From NCBI RefSeq assembly GCF_900142965.1, contig NZ_FRCQ01000005.1:186001-250000 (forward strand): a stretch of DNA of 64,000 nt, read 5' to 3'. The translations under genes were made by a program, and so were the position numbers. Below, one piece after another: positions 26,320 through 34,082 of this stretch. The stretch's first letter is position 1, and each line of letters starts with the position of its first letter. This stretch comes from Rhizobacter sp. OV335. Its GTDB lineage: Bacteria; Pseudomonadota; Gammaproteobacteria; Burkholderiales; Burkholderiaceae_C. The notes below the pieces were generated by a model. It was not told where the DNA came from, made no database searches, and saw only the letters and a program-made list of their open reading frames with translations.

Positions 26320-26553
26320 TCAGGCGAGCCAGGCCGGCGGCACCTCGGTCAACGCGGCAAGCGGCTGCGCTTCCTGTACGGCATGCTGCAACGCGGCGTC
26401 TTCGGACTCGAACTCGCCGTTCAGCAGGATCGTGCGTTCGAAGGTGTTCTCGCCTTGATCCCACCAGGCCGTCAGTTCGGCCTCCCACCGGCCACTGTCC
26501 AGGCGGTGCGCGTTCGGCCGCAAGCTGATGGTCTTGCCTTTGATGTCCTGCAT
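26320..26553 (-). CDS. small hypothetical protein, 77 residues
   Basis: The product MQDIKGKTISLRPNAHRLDS and onward has a mixed beta/alpha look (RWEAELTAWWDQGENTFERTIL, then EDAALQHAVQEAQPL). There is no signal peptide and I recognise no family. It precedes the SDR gene by 56 bases on the same strand and follows the small gene at 26590, which suggests a shared transcript. It is judged real because its composition is less arginine/proline-rich than the shadow frames. Confidence 0.5.
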   Translation of the reverse strand: MQDIKGKTISLRPNAHRLDSGRWEAELTAWWDQGENTFERTILLNGEFESEDAALQHAVQEAQPLAALTEVPPAWLA

Positions 26554-26589
26554 GGAATCGCCCTCCGTCGTGTCGTCGGCCGCAGGCCG

Positions 26590-26793
26590 TCAGTCGTAGC
26601 CTTTGCGGACGTTGTCCAACGCGGTATCGCTTTGCTGTTTCTGGCGGCGCGCGCTGTCGCGTGTCGCTTCGCCTCGTTGCGGGGCTTCTTCCGGCGCGCG
26701 GGTCAGTTCATCACCGGCGCCCGGCTTGTCGGGTTGGAGGGGCTCGGCCCGCGGCGGCTTGCGCCCGGCGGAGGTGGTGCGGTCGTTGCTCAT
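26590..26793 (-). CDS. small hydrophilic protein, 67 residues
   Basis: The protein is highly charged and predicted disordered: MSNDRTTSAGRKPPRAEPLQ and ending TALDNVRKGYD. No domain is recognisable. It is the first of a row of leftward genes ending in the SDR and UdgX genes. The sequence style, rich in Glu, Arg, Pro and Ala, is like other small stress-linked proteins in this stretch. Low certainty that it is translated. Confidence 0.4.
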   Translation of the reverse strand: MSNDRTTSAGRKPPRAEPLQPDKPGAGDELTRAPEEAPQRGEATRDSARRQKQQSDTALDNVRKGYD

Positions 26794-26953
26794 GGCATGC
26801 CCTCGGTGGGTTGGAGGGCGGCCGTGGACCGGCCGCCTTTCCTGCAGACGGGCAAACGATGTACCCGTCGGGCTTCATGAACAGAAAGGCTTAGCCGACC
26901 CCGCGCGCCTTCGCCCGGCGCCGGACGCCGAAGCTCAACACGGCGGCTGGCGT

Positions 26954-27640
26954 TCAGAACCCCATGCGCTTCAGGTCGACCGGCAGGAAGGCCTGGCCGC
27001 TGCGGTTCTTCACACTGGGAAGCTGCGCGACGCGCTCGCGCCATTGCAGCAGCGCGGTGTTCCCTGCGGCCACCCCGAGCCCGGCGGCATCCGCGAACAT
27101 CAACCCGGCGAACAGGGTGATGTCGGCCATCGAGAAGGCGTCGCCGGCCACGAAGGGCTGGCCTTCCAGCACCTCGTTGAAATACTTCATGCCGGCCACG
27201 GCCTTCGCGCCTTCGCGCTGGCCCATCTCGGCACGGCCCTGCCAGTCGGGGCTTTTGAAGGCCTGCAATGCGCTGCCGAGCCCCGGCGTGGCGTGGTGGA
27301 AGTAGACGCCCACCGGGTCCAGCACGTACGCCTCGGCACGCCGCTGCATCATGTGGATCAAGGCCTTCTCGCGCGGGCTGCGGCCGGTCAGCGTCGGCTT
27401 GCCGTCGAGGTTGTCGAGGTACTCGGTGATGGCGGTGCTCTCCGAGATGAAGGTGCCGTCGTCGAGCTCGAGCACCGGCAGCACGCCCGACGGATTCAGG
27501 GCAAGAAACGCAGGCTGCTTGTGCTCGGCACCGATCAGGTCGACCGGCAGGAACTCGACCTGCGAGTCGAGCCCTTTCTCGGCCAGCACGATGCGGATGC
27601 GGGCAGGGTTGGGGAAGCCGGGGCGGTCATGGATCTTCAT
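26954..27640 (-). CDS. glutathione S-transferase-like protein
   Basis: I start at MKIHDRPGFPNPARIRI, the usual family opening, rather than the ATG seven codons earlier; the product is 228 residues. The thioredoxin-like N-terminal domain has FPNPARIRIVLAEKGL, the cis-proline region NPSGVLPVLEL, and FISESTAITEYLD for glutathione binding. The helical C-terminal domain includes FVAGDAFSMADITLFAG. It conjugates or reduces substrates with glutathione; no specific reaction can be named. It diverges from a TetR gene, with palindromic sites between, so the regulator probably controls it. Confidence 0.85.
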   Translation of the reverse strand: MKIHDRPGFPNPARIRIVLAEKGLDSQVEFLPVDLIGAEHKQPAFLALNPSGVLPVLELDDGTFISESTAITEYLDNLDGKPTLTGRSPREKALIHMMQRRAEAYVLDPVGVYFHHATPGLGSALQAFKSPDWQGRAEMGQREGAKAVAGMKYFNEVLEGQPFVAGDAFSMADITLFAGLMFADAAGLGVAAGNTALLQWRERVAQLPSVKNRSGQAFLPVDLKRMGF

Positions 27641-27673
27641 GGATGGATTCAGGTTGAACATCAGGTTGATAGA

Positions 27674-27695
27674 TTACCTATCGGTCGATAGGTAA
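27674..27695. promoter_or_regulatory. 22-bp palindrome, operator in the GST/TetR intergenic region
   Basis: TTACCTATC (27674-27682) and GATAGGTAA (27687-27695) form a perfect inverted repeat with a four-base spacer, just before the GST gene. The core resembles the second site at 27739-27752. TetR-family proteins bind palindromes of this size, so the neighbouring TetR protein is the likely ligand. Confidence 0.7.
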
Positions 27696-27738
27696 GTGGC
27701 GAACTGTAGGCGAAGTTCGCCGAATCCGTCAATCTGAT

Positions 27739-27752
27739 CTACCGATAGGTAG
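27739..27752. promoter_or_regulatory. second operator for the TetR gene
   Basis: CTACC-GATA-GGTAG is a perfect palindrome about 17 bases before the TetR start. It shares the GATAGGTA core with the site at 27674. Two sites in one divergent intergenic region would let the regulator repress both itself and the GST gene. Confidence 0.6.
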
Positions 27753-27769
27753 TGTGCTAAAGTGGCCCG

Positions 27770-28333
27770 ATGAGCACAGACACGCGCGAAACCATCATGC
27801 AGGCCGCCCGCGCCGCGGTGCAGTCACACGGCTACAACGCACTGAGCTTTCGTGAACTTGCGAAAGAGGTCGGCATCAAGAGCGCGAGCGTGCATTACCA
27901 CTTCCCGACCAAGGGCGACCTGGCGGCCGCATTGGCGAGCCAATACACCGACGAGGCCGCGGCGTTCTTCGATGCATTGCGTGCGTCGACGCAAGATCAC
28001 GCGCAACGCATGGCGACCTACACCGCGGTCTTTCGCCGGGCGCTGGAGAACGACAACCGCATGTGCCTGTGCGGGATCATGTCGGCCGAGTACGACGACC
28101 TGCCGGCCGCCGTGCGCGTGCAGGTCGACCGGTTCACGGCGGTCAACACGCGCTGGCTGGTCGAGGTGCTGGGCGAGCGGCGGCCGCAGATGAAGCCGAA
28201 GGCCCTGGAATCGCAGGCGCTGGCCATCTTCGCCGCCATCGAAGGCGCTCAGTTGATCGCGCGAGGGCGCGCCGATGTGAAGTCCTTCGACCAGGTCATC
28301 GCGGCGTACACCGCGGCAGGGCTGTTCGGCTGA
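27770..28333 (+). CDS. TetR-family transcriptional regulator
   Basis: The 187-residue protein has the TetR helix-turn-helix near its start (FRELAKEVGIKSASVHYHFPTKGDLAAAL, about residues 27-55), followed by an all-helical ligand-binding part. It is divergent from the glutathione S-transferase gene with two palindromes in the gap, the arrangement for repression relieved by an electrophile or similar inducer. A second TetR gene follows 48 bases later. No ligand can be inferred from the helical domain. Confidence 0.9.
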   Translation: MSTDTRETIMQAARAAVQSHGYNALSFRELAKEVGIKSASVHYHFPTKGDLAAALASQYTDEAAAFFDALRASTQDHAQRMATYTAVFRRALENDNRMCLCGIMSAEYDDLPAAVRVQVDRFTAVNTRWLVEVLGERRPQMKPKALESQALAIFAAIEGAQLIARGRADVKSFDQVIAAYTAAGLFG

Positions 28334-28352
28334 GGGCACCATGTGCGATACT

Positions 28353-28370
28353 GTCTACTGGTAGGTAGAC
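28353..28370. promoter_or_regulatory. operator for the second TetR gene
   Basis: GTCTAC-TGGTAG-GTAGAC is a perfect 18-bp palindrome 12 bases before the start of the second TetR gene. It resembles the TAGAC-rich boxes used by NemR-type regulators (family knowledge). Autoregulation of the TetR-ketosynthase operon is inferred. Confidence 0.65.
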
Positions 28371-28381
28371 AAGGATTCTCC

Positions 28382-28957
28382 ATGGGTGCTTCGATCGCAG
28401 GCGTCGGCGAGACGCGGGAACGGGTGTTCGAGGCTGCTGCCCGCATGCTTCGAACCTGTTCCTACCTCGGGTTCAGCTTCAACGACATCGCGCAGGAGAT
28501 CGGCATCAGCAAGGCCAGCCTGCACCACCACTTCCCGTCGAAGGAAGCCCTGGGGCTCGAGCTGCTCGCCGCCGCGGCGCAGCGCTTCACGGAATGGCGC
28601 GAATCGGCGCCCCAGGCACCCGGTGCCGCGCTGGACGCGTTCGTCGCGATGTATCGCAACACGATGTCGGCCGGACAGGCGGTGTGTCCCGGCGGCTCGT
28701 TCGCCGCGGGCTGGGACTGCGTCGGCGATGAGTTGAAATCCGCGGTGCGCAAGCTTCGCGCCGACCAGATCGACTGGCTCACCCGCGTCTTCAAGGCGCA
28801 GGACGCGCAGCGCACCCCGGCCGAAGCCTCGGCCCTTGCGGCCGCTGTGTTCGCGGCTTGCCAGGGCGCGCTGGTCTCCGCACGTGTCACCGGCAAGGCG
28901 AAAGACTTCGACGCGGCGATGACCGTCGTGCGCGCACTGGCGAAGGCCTCCGCATGA
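28382..28957 (+). CDS. TetR-family transcriptional regulator
   Basis: I start at MGASIAGVGETRERVF, since an upstream ATG would lie before the operator; AAGGA precedes it, giving 191 residues. The helix-turn-helix is FNDIAQEIGISKASLHHHFPSKEALGLEL. The C-terminal part has the pattern GQAVCPGGSFAAGWDCVGDELKSAVRKL, with two cysteines as in NemR-like redox/electrophile sensors. Its ATGA overlap with the ketosynthase gene indicates a coupled operon. The operator directly upstream suggests autoregulation. Confidence 0.88.
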   Translation: MGASIAGVGETRERVFEAAARMLRTCSYLGFSFNDIAQEIGISKASLHHHFPSKEALGLELLAAAAQRFTEWRESAPQAPGAALDAFVAMYRNTMSAGQAVCPGGSFAAGWDCVGDELKSAVRKLRADQIDWLTRVFKAQDAQRTPAEASALAAAVFAACQGALVSARVTGKAKDFDAAMTVVRALAKASA

Positions 28958-30246
28958 CGCACCCGATCCGTGTCGTGGTCACCGGGATGGGCCTGGTGAC
29001 GCCGCTGGGCTGCGGCGTCGAGACCGTGTGGCAGCGCCTGCTGGGCGGTGCCAGCGGCTTGAGGCGCCTGTCCGGCGAGTATTGCGAAGGGCTCGACGCG
29101 CAGGTCGGTGCCCCGGTGCCGTTGATCGGCGAGGACCCGGTCGCGGGCTTCGACCTTGATCGTGCCGTGCCCGCCAAGGACCAGAAGAAGATGGACCGCT
29201 TCATCGCGCTGGCGCTCGCCGCGGCCGACGAGGCGCTGGCCCACGCCGGCTGGCAACCGCGCACGCAACACGCGCAGGAACGCACCGCGACCGTCATCGC
29301 CTCGGGCATCGGTGGCTTTCCCGCGATCGCGCAGGCGGTGCGCACCACCGACCAGCGCGGTCCGCGCCGGCTGTCGCCCTTCGTCGTGCCGTCCTTCCTC
29401 GTCAACCTGGCAGCCGGCCACGTCTCGATACGCCATGGGTTGCGCGGGCCGATCGGCTCTCCGGTGACGGCCTGCGCGGCCAGCGTGCAGGCGCTGGGCG
29501 ACGGTGCGCGGCTGATCCGCAGCGGCGAGGCCGACGTGGCGCTGTGCGGCGGTGCCGAGTCGACGATCGACCTCGTCACGCAGGCGGGCTTTGCCGCGGC
29601 ACGCGCGTTGTCGACCGGCTTCAACGACGCACCGACACAGGCCTCGCGGCCGTTCGACGCGAAGCGCGACGGCTTCGTCGTCGGCGAGGGCGCCGGCATG
29701 CTGGTGCTCGAATCCCTCGAGCACGCCCTCGCGCGCGGCGCGACGCCGCTGGTCGAACTGGTGGGCTACGGCACCAGCGCCGATGCCCACCACATCACCG
29801 CCGGGCCGGAAGACGGCAACGGCGCCGCACGGGCGATGCGGCTGGCATTGCAGCAAGCCGGCATCGAGCCGGCGCAGGTGCAGCACCTGAATGCGCACGC
29901 CACCTCGACGCAGGTCGGCGATGCCGGCGAACTGGCCGCCATCCGCTCGATCTTCGCGACGGCGGGCGCAGACGGCGTGCAGGGGCCCGCGATCAGCGCC
30001 ACCAAGTCGGCGACCGGTCACCTGCTGGGCGCCGCCGGTGCGGTCGAGGCGATCTTCACCGCGATGGCGCTGCGCCGGCAGGTGGCACCGCCCACGCTGA
30101 ACCTGCACGAACCCGACGCTGCCAGCCGCGGGCTCGACTTGGTGCGCCTCGAGGCGCGGCCGCTCGCGATGGACTGCGCGATATCGAACGGCTTCGGCTT
30201 CGGCGGCGTCAACGCCAGCCTGGTGTTCCGGCGCTGGGTGCCCTGA
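28954..30246 (+). CDS. beta-ketoacyl-ACP synthase II-like protein
   Basis: From the ATG overlapping the TetR stop, the product is 430 residues. VVVTGMGLVTPLG is the usual FabF start, VTACAASVQALGDG contains the active-site cysteine near residue 174, and NAHATSTQVGD and TKSATGHLLGAAG carry the two catalytic histidines. All three residues of the Cys-His-His triad are present, so condensation of malonyl-ACP with an acyl group is expected. It is away from any fatty-acid cluster and tied to a TetR gene, which suggests a special rather than housekeeping synthase. Confidence 0.88.
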   Translation: MTHPIRVVVTGMGLVTPLGCGVETVWQRLLGGASGLRRLSGEYCEGLDAQVGAPVPLIGEDPVAGFDLDRAVPAKDQKKMDRFIALALAAADEALAHAGWQPRTQHAQERTATVIASGIGGFPAIAQAVRTTDQRGPRRLSPFVVPSFLVNLAAGHVSIRHGLRGPIGSPVTACAASVQALGDGARLIRSGEADVALCGGAESTIDLVTQAGFAAARALSTGFNDAPTQASRPFDAKRDGFVVGEGAGMLVLESLEHALARGATPLVELVGYGTSADAHHITAGPEDGNGAARAMRLALQQAGIEPAQVQHLNAHATSTQVGDAGELAAIRSIFATAGADGVQGPAISATKSATGHLLGAAGAVEAIFTAMALRRQVAPPTLNLHEPDAASRGLDLVRLEARPLAMDCAISNGFGFGGVNASLVFRRWVP

Positions 30247-30252
30247 CGGGCT

Positions 30253-31125
30253 TCAAGCCCCGGTCGCGATCCGGTCGAGCATTGCCACGGCATCGGCCGG
30301 CAAGCTCAGCTCAGCGGCCGCGAGGTTCTCGCGCAGGTGCCCCACGGAAGACGTGCCGGGAATCAGCAGCAGGTTCGGCGCGCGTTGCAGCAGCCACGCG
30401 AGCGCCACCTGCATCGGCGTTGCACCGAGCGCGTCTGCGACCTCCGACAGCGCCGACGACTGCAGCGGGCTGAAGCCGCCGAGCGGGAAGAACGGTACGT
30501 AGGCGGTGCCGTGCCGCGCGAGCTCGTCGATCAACGCGTCGTCGTCGCGGTGCGCGAGGTTGTACAGGTTCTGCACGCAGACGATCGGGCAGATCCGGCG
30601 GCCGTCGGCCACCTGCGTCGGCGTCACGTTGCTCAGGCCGATGTGGCGCACGAGGCCCTGGTGCTGCAGTTCGGCCAGCGCGCTGAGCGGCTCTTCGAGC
30701 GAGCCCTCGGCCGGCCCGTGCACGTCGAACATGCTGCGCAGGTTGACGACCTCCAGCACGTCGAGGCCGAGGTTGCGCAGGTTGTCGTGCACCGCCTGCG
30801 TCAGCTGCTGGCGCGAGAAGGCCTTGTTCCACGAGCCGTCTTCGCCGCGAAGCGCGCCGATCTTGGTGACGATGACCAGGTCGTCGCGGTACGGGTGCAG
30901 CGCCTCGCGAATGATCTGGTTGGTGATGTGCGGGCCGTAGAAGTCGCTGGTGTCGATGTGGTTCACGCCGCTGTCCACCGCGGCGCGCAGCACCGCAACC
31001 GCGCCGGCGCGGTCGGTCGGCGGACCGAAGACGCCCTTGCCGGCGAGTTGCATCGCGCCGTAGCCCAAGCGGGTGACGGTGCGCGTGCCGAGCGTGAAGG
31101 TTCCTGCCTTGTTGATGTCGATCAT
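30253..31125 (-). CDS. aldo/keto reductase-family oxidoreductase
   Basis: The 290-residue (alpha/beta)8-barrel protein reduces carbonyls with NAD(P)H. HIDTSDFYGPHITNQIIREAL contains the catalytic Asp and Tyr, VIVTKIGA the lysine, and LIPGTSSVGHLRENLAAA the nucleotide site. At the place of the usual histidine the sequence reads VVNLRSM, as in YdbC-like reductases. The gene is divergent from the LysR gene, a common pairing in which the regulator controls the reductase. The substrate is not inferable. Confidence 0.88.
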   Translation of the reverse strand: MIDINKAGTFTLGTRTVTRLGYGAMQLAGKGVFGPPTDRAGAVAVLRAAVDSGVNHIDTSDFYGPHITNQIIREALHPYRDDLVIVTKIGALRGEDGSWNKAFSRQQLTQAVHDNLRNLGLDVLEVVNLRSMFDVHGPAEGSLEEPLSALAELQHQGLVRHIGLSNVTPTQVADGRRICPIVCVQNLYNLAHRDDDALIDELARHGTAYVPFFPLGGFSPLQSSALSEVADALGATPMQVALAWLLQRAPNLLLIPGTSSVGHLRENLAAAELSLPADAVAMLDRIATGA

Positions 31126-31217
31126 GAGAACTCCTGTCGTGTGACCACGAATCTATCGGCCCTCGACTCCAACGATAAGATGGCTCAATCGGCACAGGCT
31201 GTACGGAATCTCGAACA

Positions 31218-32123
31218 ATGGCGGTCGACCTCGGTGATCTCACGGCCCTGCTCGCCGTCGCGCGTGCAGGGGGTTTCCGCGACGCGGCGCGCGCCACGGG
31301 CGGCAGCGCGTCGAGCCTCAGCGAAGCCGTGCGCCGGCTCGAGACCCGCCTCGGCGTGCGGCTGCTTCACCGCACGACCCGCAGCGTCGCGCCCACCGAA
31401 GCCGGCGCGCGGCTGCTCGATCGGCTGGGGCCGGCGCTGGTCGAGGTAGAGGCCGCGCTCGACGTGGTCAACGGTTTTCGCGACCGGCCCGCCGGCACCT
31501 TGCGGCTCAACGTGCCGGTCAGCGCGGTGCGCCTGGTGCTGCCGCGCATCGTGCCGGCGTTTCTGGCGGCCTATCCCGACATCCGCCTCGACATCGTGGC
31601 CGAGGACAGCTTCGTCGACATGCTCGCGGCGGGCTGCGATGCCGGCATCCGCTACGACGAGCGGCTCGAGCAGGACATGATCGCGATCCCGATCGGCCCG
31701 CGCGTGCAGCGTTTCGCGACAGCGGCATCGCCCGCGTACCTCGAGCGCCGCGGCCGCCCCGATCACCCGCGCGAGTTGCTCGACCATGCCTGCCTGCGCG
31801 GGCGCTTCAGCAGCGGCGCGATGCCGGCCTGGGAATTCGAGCGCGATGGCGAGGTCGTGAAGGTGGACCCCACCGGGCCGCTGATCGTGAGCCTCGGCGC
31901 GGCCGTCGACCTGGCCGTCGATGCCGCGGTGGCCGGCACCGGCGTGATCTACCTGTTCGAGGACTGGCTGCGGCAGATGCTCGACAGCGGTGCGCTCGAG
32001 CCGGTGCTGCAAGCGTGGTGGCCCTCGTTCACCGGGCCCTTCCTCTACTATCCGAGCCGCCGCTATCTGCCGGCACCGTTGCGCGCCTTCGTGGACTTCA
32101 TCGGCACGATGCGGGTCGAATGA
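31218..32123 (+). CDS. LysR-family transcriptional regulator
   Basis: The 301-residue protein has the N-terminal winged helix-turn-helix (LTALLAVARAGGFRDAARATGGSASSLSEAVRRLETRLGVRLLHRTTRSVAPTEAG, starting near residue 9) and a C-terminal effector-binding domain (RLNVPVSAVRLVLPRIVPAFLAAYPDIRLDI and onward). It belongs to the group often found beside oxidoreductases. It diverges from the aldo/keto reductase gene, with 92 bases between, so it probably activates or represses that gene. Confidence 0.92.
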   Translation: MAVDLGDLTALLAVARAGGFRDAARATGGSASSLSEAVRRLETRLGVRLLHRTTRSVAPTEAGARLLDRLGPALVEVEAALDVVNGFRDRPAGTLRLNVPVSAVRLVLPRIVPAFLAAYPDIRLDIVAEDSFVDMLAAGCDAGIRYDERLEQDMIAIPIGPRVQRFATAASPAYLERRGRPDHPRELLDHACLRGRFSSGAMPAWEFERDGEVVKVDPTGPLIVSLGAAVDLAVDAAVAGTGVIYLFEDWLRQMLDSGALEPVLQAWWPSFTGPFLYYPSRRYLPAPLRAFVDFIGTMRVE

Positions 32124-32632
32124 AAATGCGCGGCTCCCACGATCAACCGAAAGCAGTTCACGTGCTCAAGCCGCAACCGACCGTGGTCGAACTCCTCACT
32201 GCCGAGATCGGCATGAGGAAGCTCAGCTGCACGAAGACATTGCAGGCTCACTGCGGTCTAGGCCTGGCAGCGGCCAAGGACATCACCGACGCGCTGCTGG
32301 ACAAGCAGTACCCCACGGTGTCGCTGCCGTCGGCCGCCGCCGCGAGAGCGCTGGTGGTCGAACTGGCCGCATCGGGTGTGATCGCCCGTTTTGCGGAAGG
32401 GCCGAATTACGACCCCCAGGAGCGCCTCGCCTCGGCGCTGTCATCCGCGCAGTCAGTCCTCAGCCCTGAAGTTCTTCGCAGTTGCGAGTCCTTGTCCGCC
32501 CACGGTGAATGGGAGCTGGCGGTCTCGCGGGCCCTCGCCGGGCTGCCACAAGGAGACGACGCCAACGCCACGCCTGAATTCATCATGCTCAGCGAACTGG
32601 CTGTCGAGTTCGGCATATTGCAAGGACGGTGA
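32120..32632 (+). CDS. protein with ribosomal L7/L12 C-terminal-like domain
   Basis: The ATG used overlaps the LysR stop; ATG at 32126 and GTG at 32161 are alternatives. From 32120 it is 170 residues. The middle segment (residues about 20-95) reads LTAEIGMRKLSCTKTLQAHC, then GLGLAAAKDITDALLDKQYPTVSL and AAAARALVVELAASGVIARF, matching the L7/L12 C-terminal domain. The last part, RSCESLSAHGEWELAVSRALAGL, resembles small immunity-type helical domains only in pattern. It is not a ribosomal protein; its role is unknown. A copy of a short part of this gene occurs at 33905. Confidence 0.55.
   Translation: MKMRGSHDQPKAVHVLKPQPTVVELLTAEIGMRKLSCTKTLQAHCGLGLAAAKDITDALLDKQYPTVSLPSAAAARALVVELAASGVIARFAEGPNYDPQERLASALSSAQSVLSPEVLRSCESLSAHGEWELAVSRALAGLPQGDDANATPEFIMLSELAVEFGILQGR
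32419..32471 (+). repeat. 53-bp segment duplicated at 33905-33957, copy 1
   Basis: This in-frame stretch of the L7/L12-like gene, encoding ERLASALSSAQSVLSPE, matches 43 of 53 bases of copy 2. Most differences fall in codon third positions. Confidence 0.65.
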
Positions 32633-32660
32633 GAGCACGGTTCATTGCCATCAGAGACTC

Positions 32661-33119
32661 ATGAAAACACCTCAGGCACTTGCCATCGTGATGGCGCTTC
32701 TCACCTCGGCGTGCTCATCGGTCGATGACAGCGTGTCGGCCGCCATCGGCAACGCGGTTCGCGAGAAACACGCGCAGGAGATCCGCATCGCAGCCCTCAC
32801 GGATTTCGAATGGGAGAAGGTGTACCTGTTCGGGCCGTATGCGCCGCGTGCACACATCTGCGAGGTCTTGGGTGTCGAGGCCCGGCAGTGCGAGCGCATC
32901 GTTCCTTTCGAATCGATGGACGACGGCGTCATGAGCCTGGCGTTCGTCTCCGGCACGCAGGTGGTTCGCTATGCCAGGCACAGCCGATTGAATGGCGACT
33001 TCACGCCGGTCGCGAACCGGCAGCCGATCCTGGCGTCGGAGGCGGTTTTCAAGGTCGTCCCGTCGGGCCTCGCACAGGATGGTAGGCCGTGGGTCAAGTT
33101 GGTACCGAAGGCGATCTGA
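32661..33119 (+). CDS. small lipoprotein, 152 residues, unknown
   Basis: The N-terminus MKTPQALAIVMALLTSACSS has a lipobox (LTSAC), so it should be a periplasm-facing lipoprotein. The rest is a compact domain with a cysteine pair (HICEVLGVEARQCERIVPF) and a terminal VKLVPKAI. I recognise no family. It follows the L7/L12-like gene by 28 bases and may be co-transcribed with it. Lower GC than the surrounding housekeeping genes fits an accessory origin. Confidence 0.65.
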   Translation: MKTPQALAIVMALLTSACSSVDDSVSAAIGNAVREKHAQEIRIAALTDFEWEKVYLFGPYAPRAHICEVLGVEARQCERIVPFESMDDGVMSLAFVSGTQVVRYARHSRLNGDFTPVANRQPILASEAVFKVVPSGLAQDGRPWVKLVPKAI

Positions 33120-33192
33120 TTCCACGCTGGTCTTGACTCTTCGCGATGCCCCTTCCGCTACGATGACTGAATGACGCAATCGGGAGGAGACG

Positions 33193-33414
33193 ATGGGTCT
33201 AGCGTTGCTGCCATGGGAGAGGTTGCCGGCCTATGTGCTCGGGCCGTTGCTCTTCGCGTATTGCATTTGGTTGTTGTGGATCGACGATCAGCGGACATTC
33301 GGCCACGTAGCGATTGAAGTCGGCGGCATCATCTTCGCCATGTTCCTCGTCTGGCGTCGCTACCACACCGGCAAAGAACTGCTTGCCAAGGAGAAGCCGC
33401 TTGACAAGGCGTAG
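33193..33414 (+). CDS. small membrane protein, 73 residues
   Basis: The product MGLALLPWERLPAYVLGPLL and onward has two hydrophobic helices (about residues 13-31 and 40-52), followed by a basic, lysine-rich tail (RRYHTGKELLAKEKPLDKA). GGAGGAG just upstream is a strong ribosome binding site. No family is recognised. It belongs to a row of small unfamiliar genes in this patch. Confidence 0.55.
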   Translation: MGLALLPWERLPAYVLGPLLFAYCIWLLWIDDQRTFGHVAIEVGGIIFAMFLVWRRYHTGKELLAKEKPLDKA

Positions 33415-33508
33415 TTCGTTTTGCACGAGCGATGGCGATCGGCGTCCGCGGCGCTTCTGAGATGCGCGTTGAAGTCGTCAACATGCGCCGTGAATCGGAT
33501 TGCACTAC

Positions 33509-33895
33509 ATGCCTCTGAATCTGCGCCCCATCACCGCCGTCGCATTCCCCGCAGCCGGTGCCATCTTCATCGGCGGCGCCTTCTTCGCCGGGCACTACAT
33601 CGGTCGCCACGATGCCGAGCAAAGACAAGCCCTCGCCACGGCATGGGAGCAGGGCGCTGACGCGGCCGAAAAGCTGCGGGTCGCCGAATCGGCTCTTGCA
33701 CTCTTGCGCGAGTCCAAGTCTGCCGATGCGGCGCGCGTCCTCGACCAATACGCGCAACGCCAGGTCCAACCGGTCTCCACGTGCTTCAAATCGCCCGACT
33801 GCGCCACCTGGATGGCCATGACCGCCGAAGCCCGCACGATGCTGCAGGGCTTCGTCTTCGCGCGAGAGCGTCCGGATGTCCGGACATCGCCCTGA
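33509..33895 (+). CDS. small protein with N-terminal membrane helix, 128 residues
   Basis: Starting at MPLNLRPITAVAFPAAGAIF, a single hydrophobic helix (about residues 7-29) precedes a helical soluble part (RHDAEQRQALATAWEQGADAAEKLR) and a stretch with two cysteines (VSTCFKSPDCATWM). A TTG three codons earlier is another possible start. The layout suggests a membrane-anchored periplasmic or cytoplasmic helper. No function is known. Confidence 0.45.
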   Translation: MPLNLRPITAVAFPAAGAIFIGGAFFAGHYIGRHDAEQRQALATAWEQGADAAEKLRVAESALALLRESKSADAARVLDQYAQRQVQPVSTCFKSPDCATWMAMTAEARTMLQGFVFARERPDVRTSP

Positions 33896-33904
33896 GCCCT
33901 CAGA

Positions 33905-33957
33905 CGAGCGCATTGCTTCAGCGCTGTCATCCGCACAGCCAGTCCTCAACCCACAAG
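33905..33957 (+). repeat. 53-bp segment similar to 32419-32471, copy 2
   Basis: The segment encodes ERIASALSSAQPVLNPQ, against ERLASALSSAQSVLSPE in the L7/L12-like gene. The 43/53 identity has mainly third-position changes, so both copies once evolved as coding DNA. No complete gene surrounds this copy; it is a remnant. Confidence 0.65.
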
Positions 33958-34082
33958 CGGGCCGAGGAGGACGCCGATGCAGCGACCCAATTTTTGAGAC
34001 GCACCGGTGATATCGCGATTGGCCAATCCGTCGTTCACCGCCTACTATTCCCACCGCTTCGAAGCACTTGTGGAGTGCGCGC

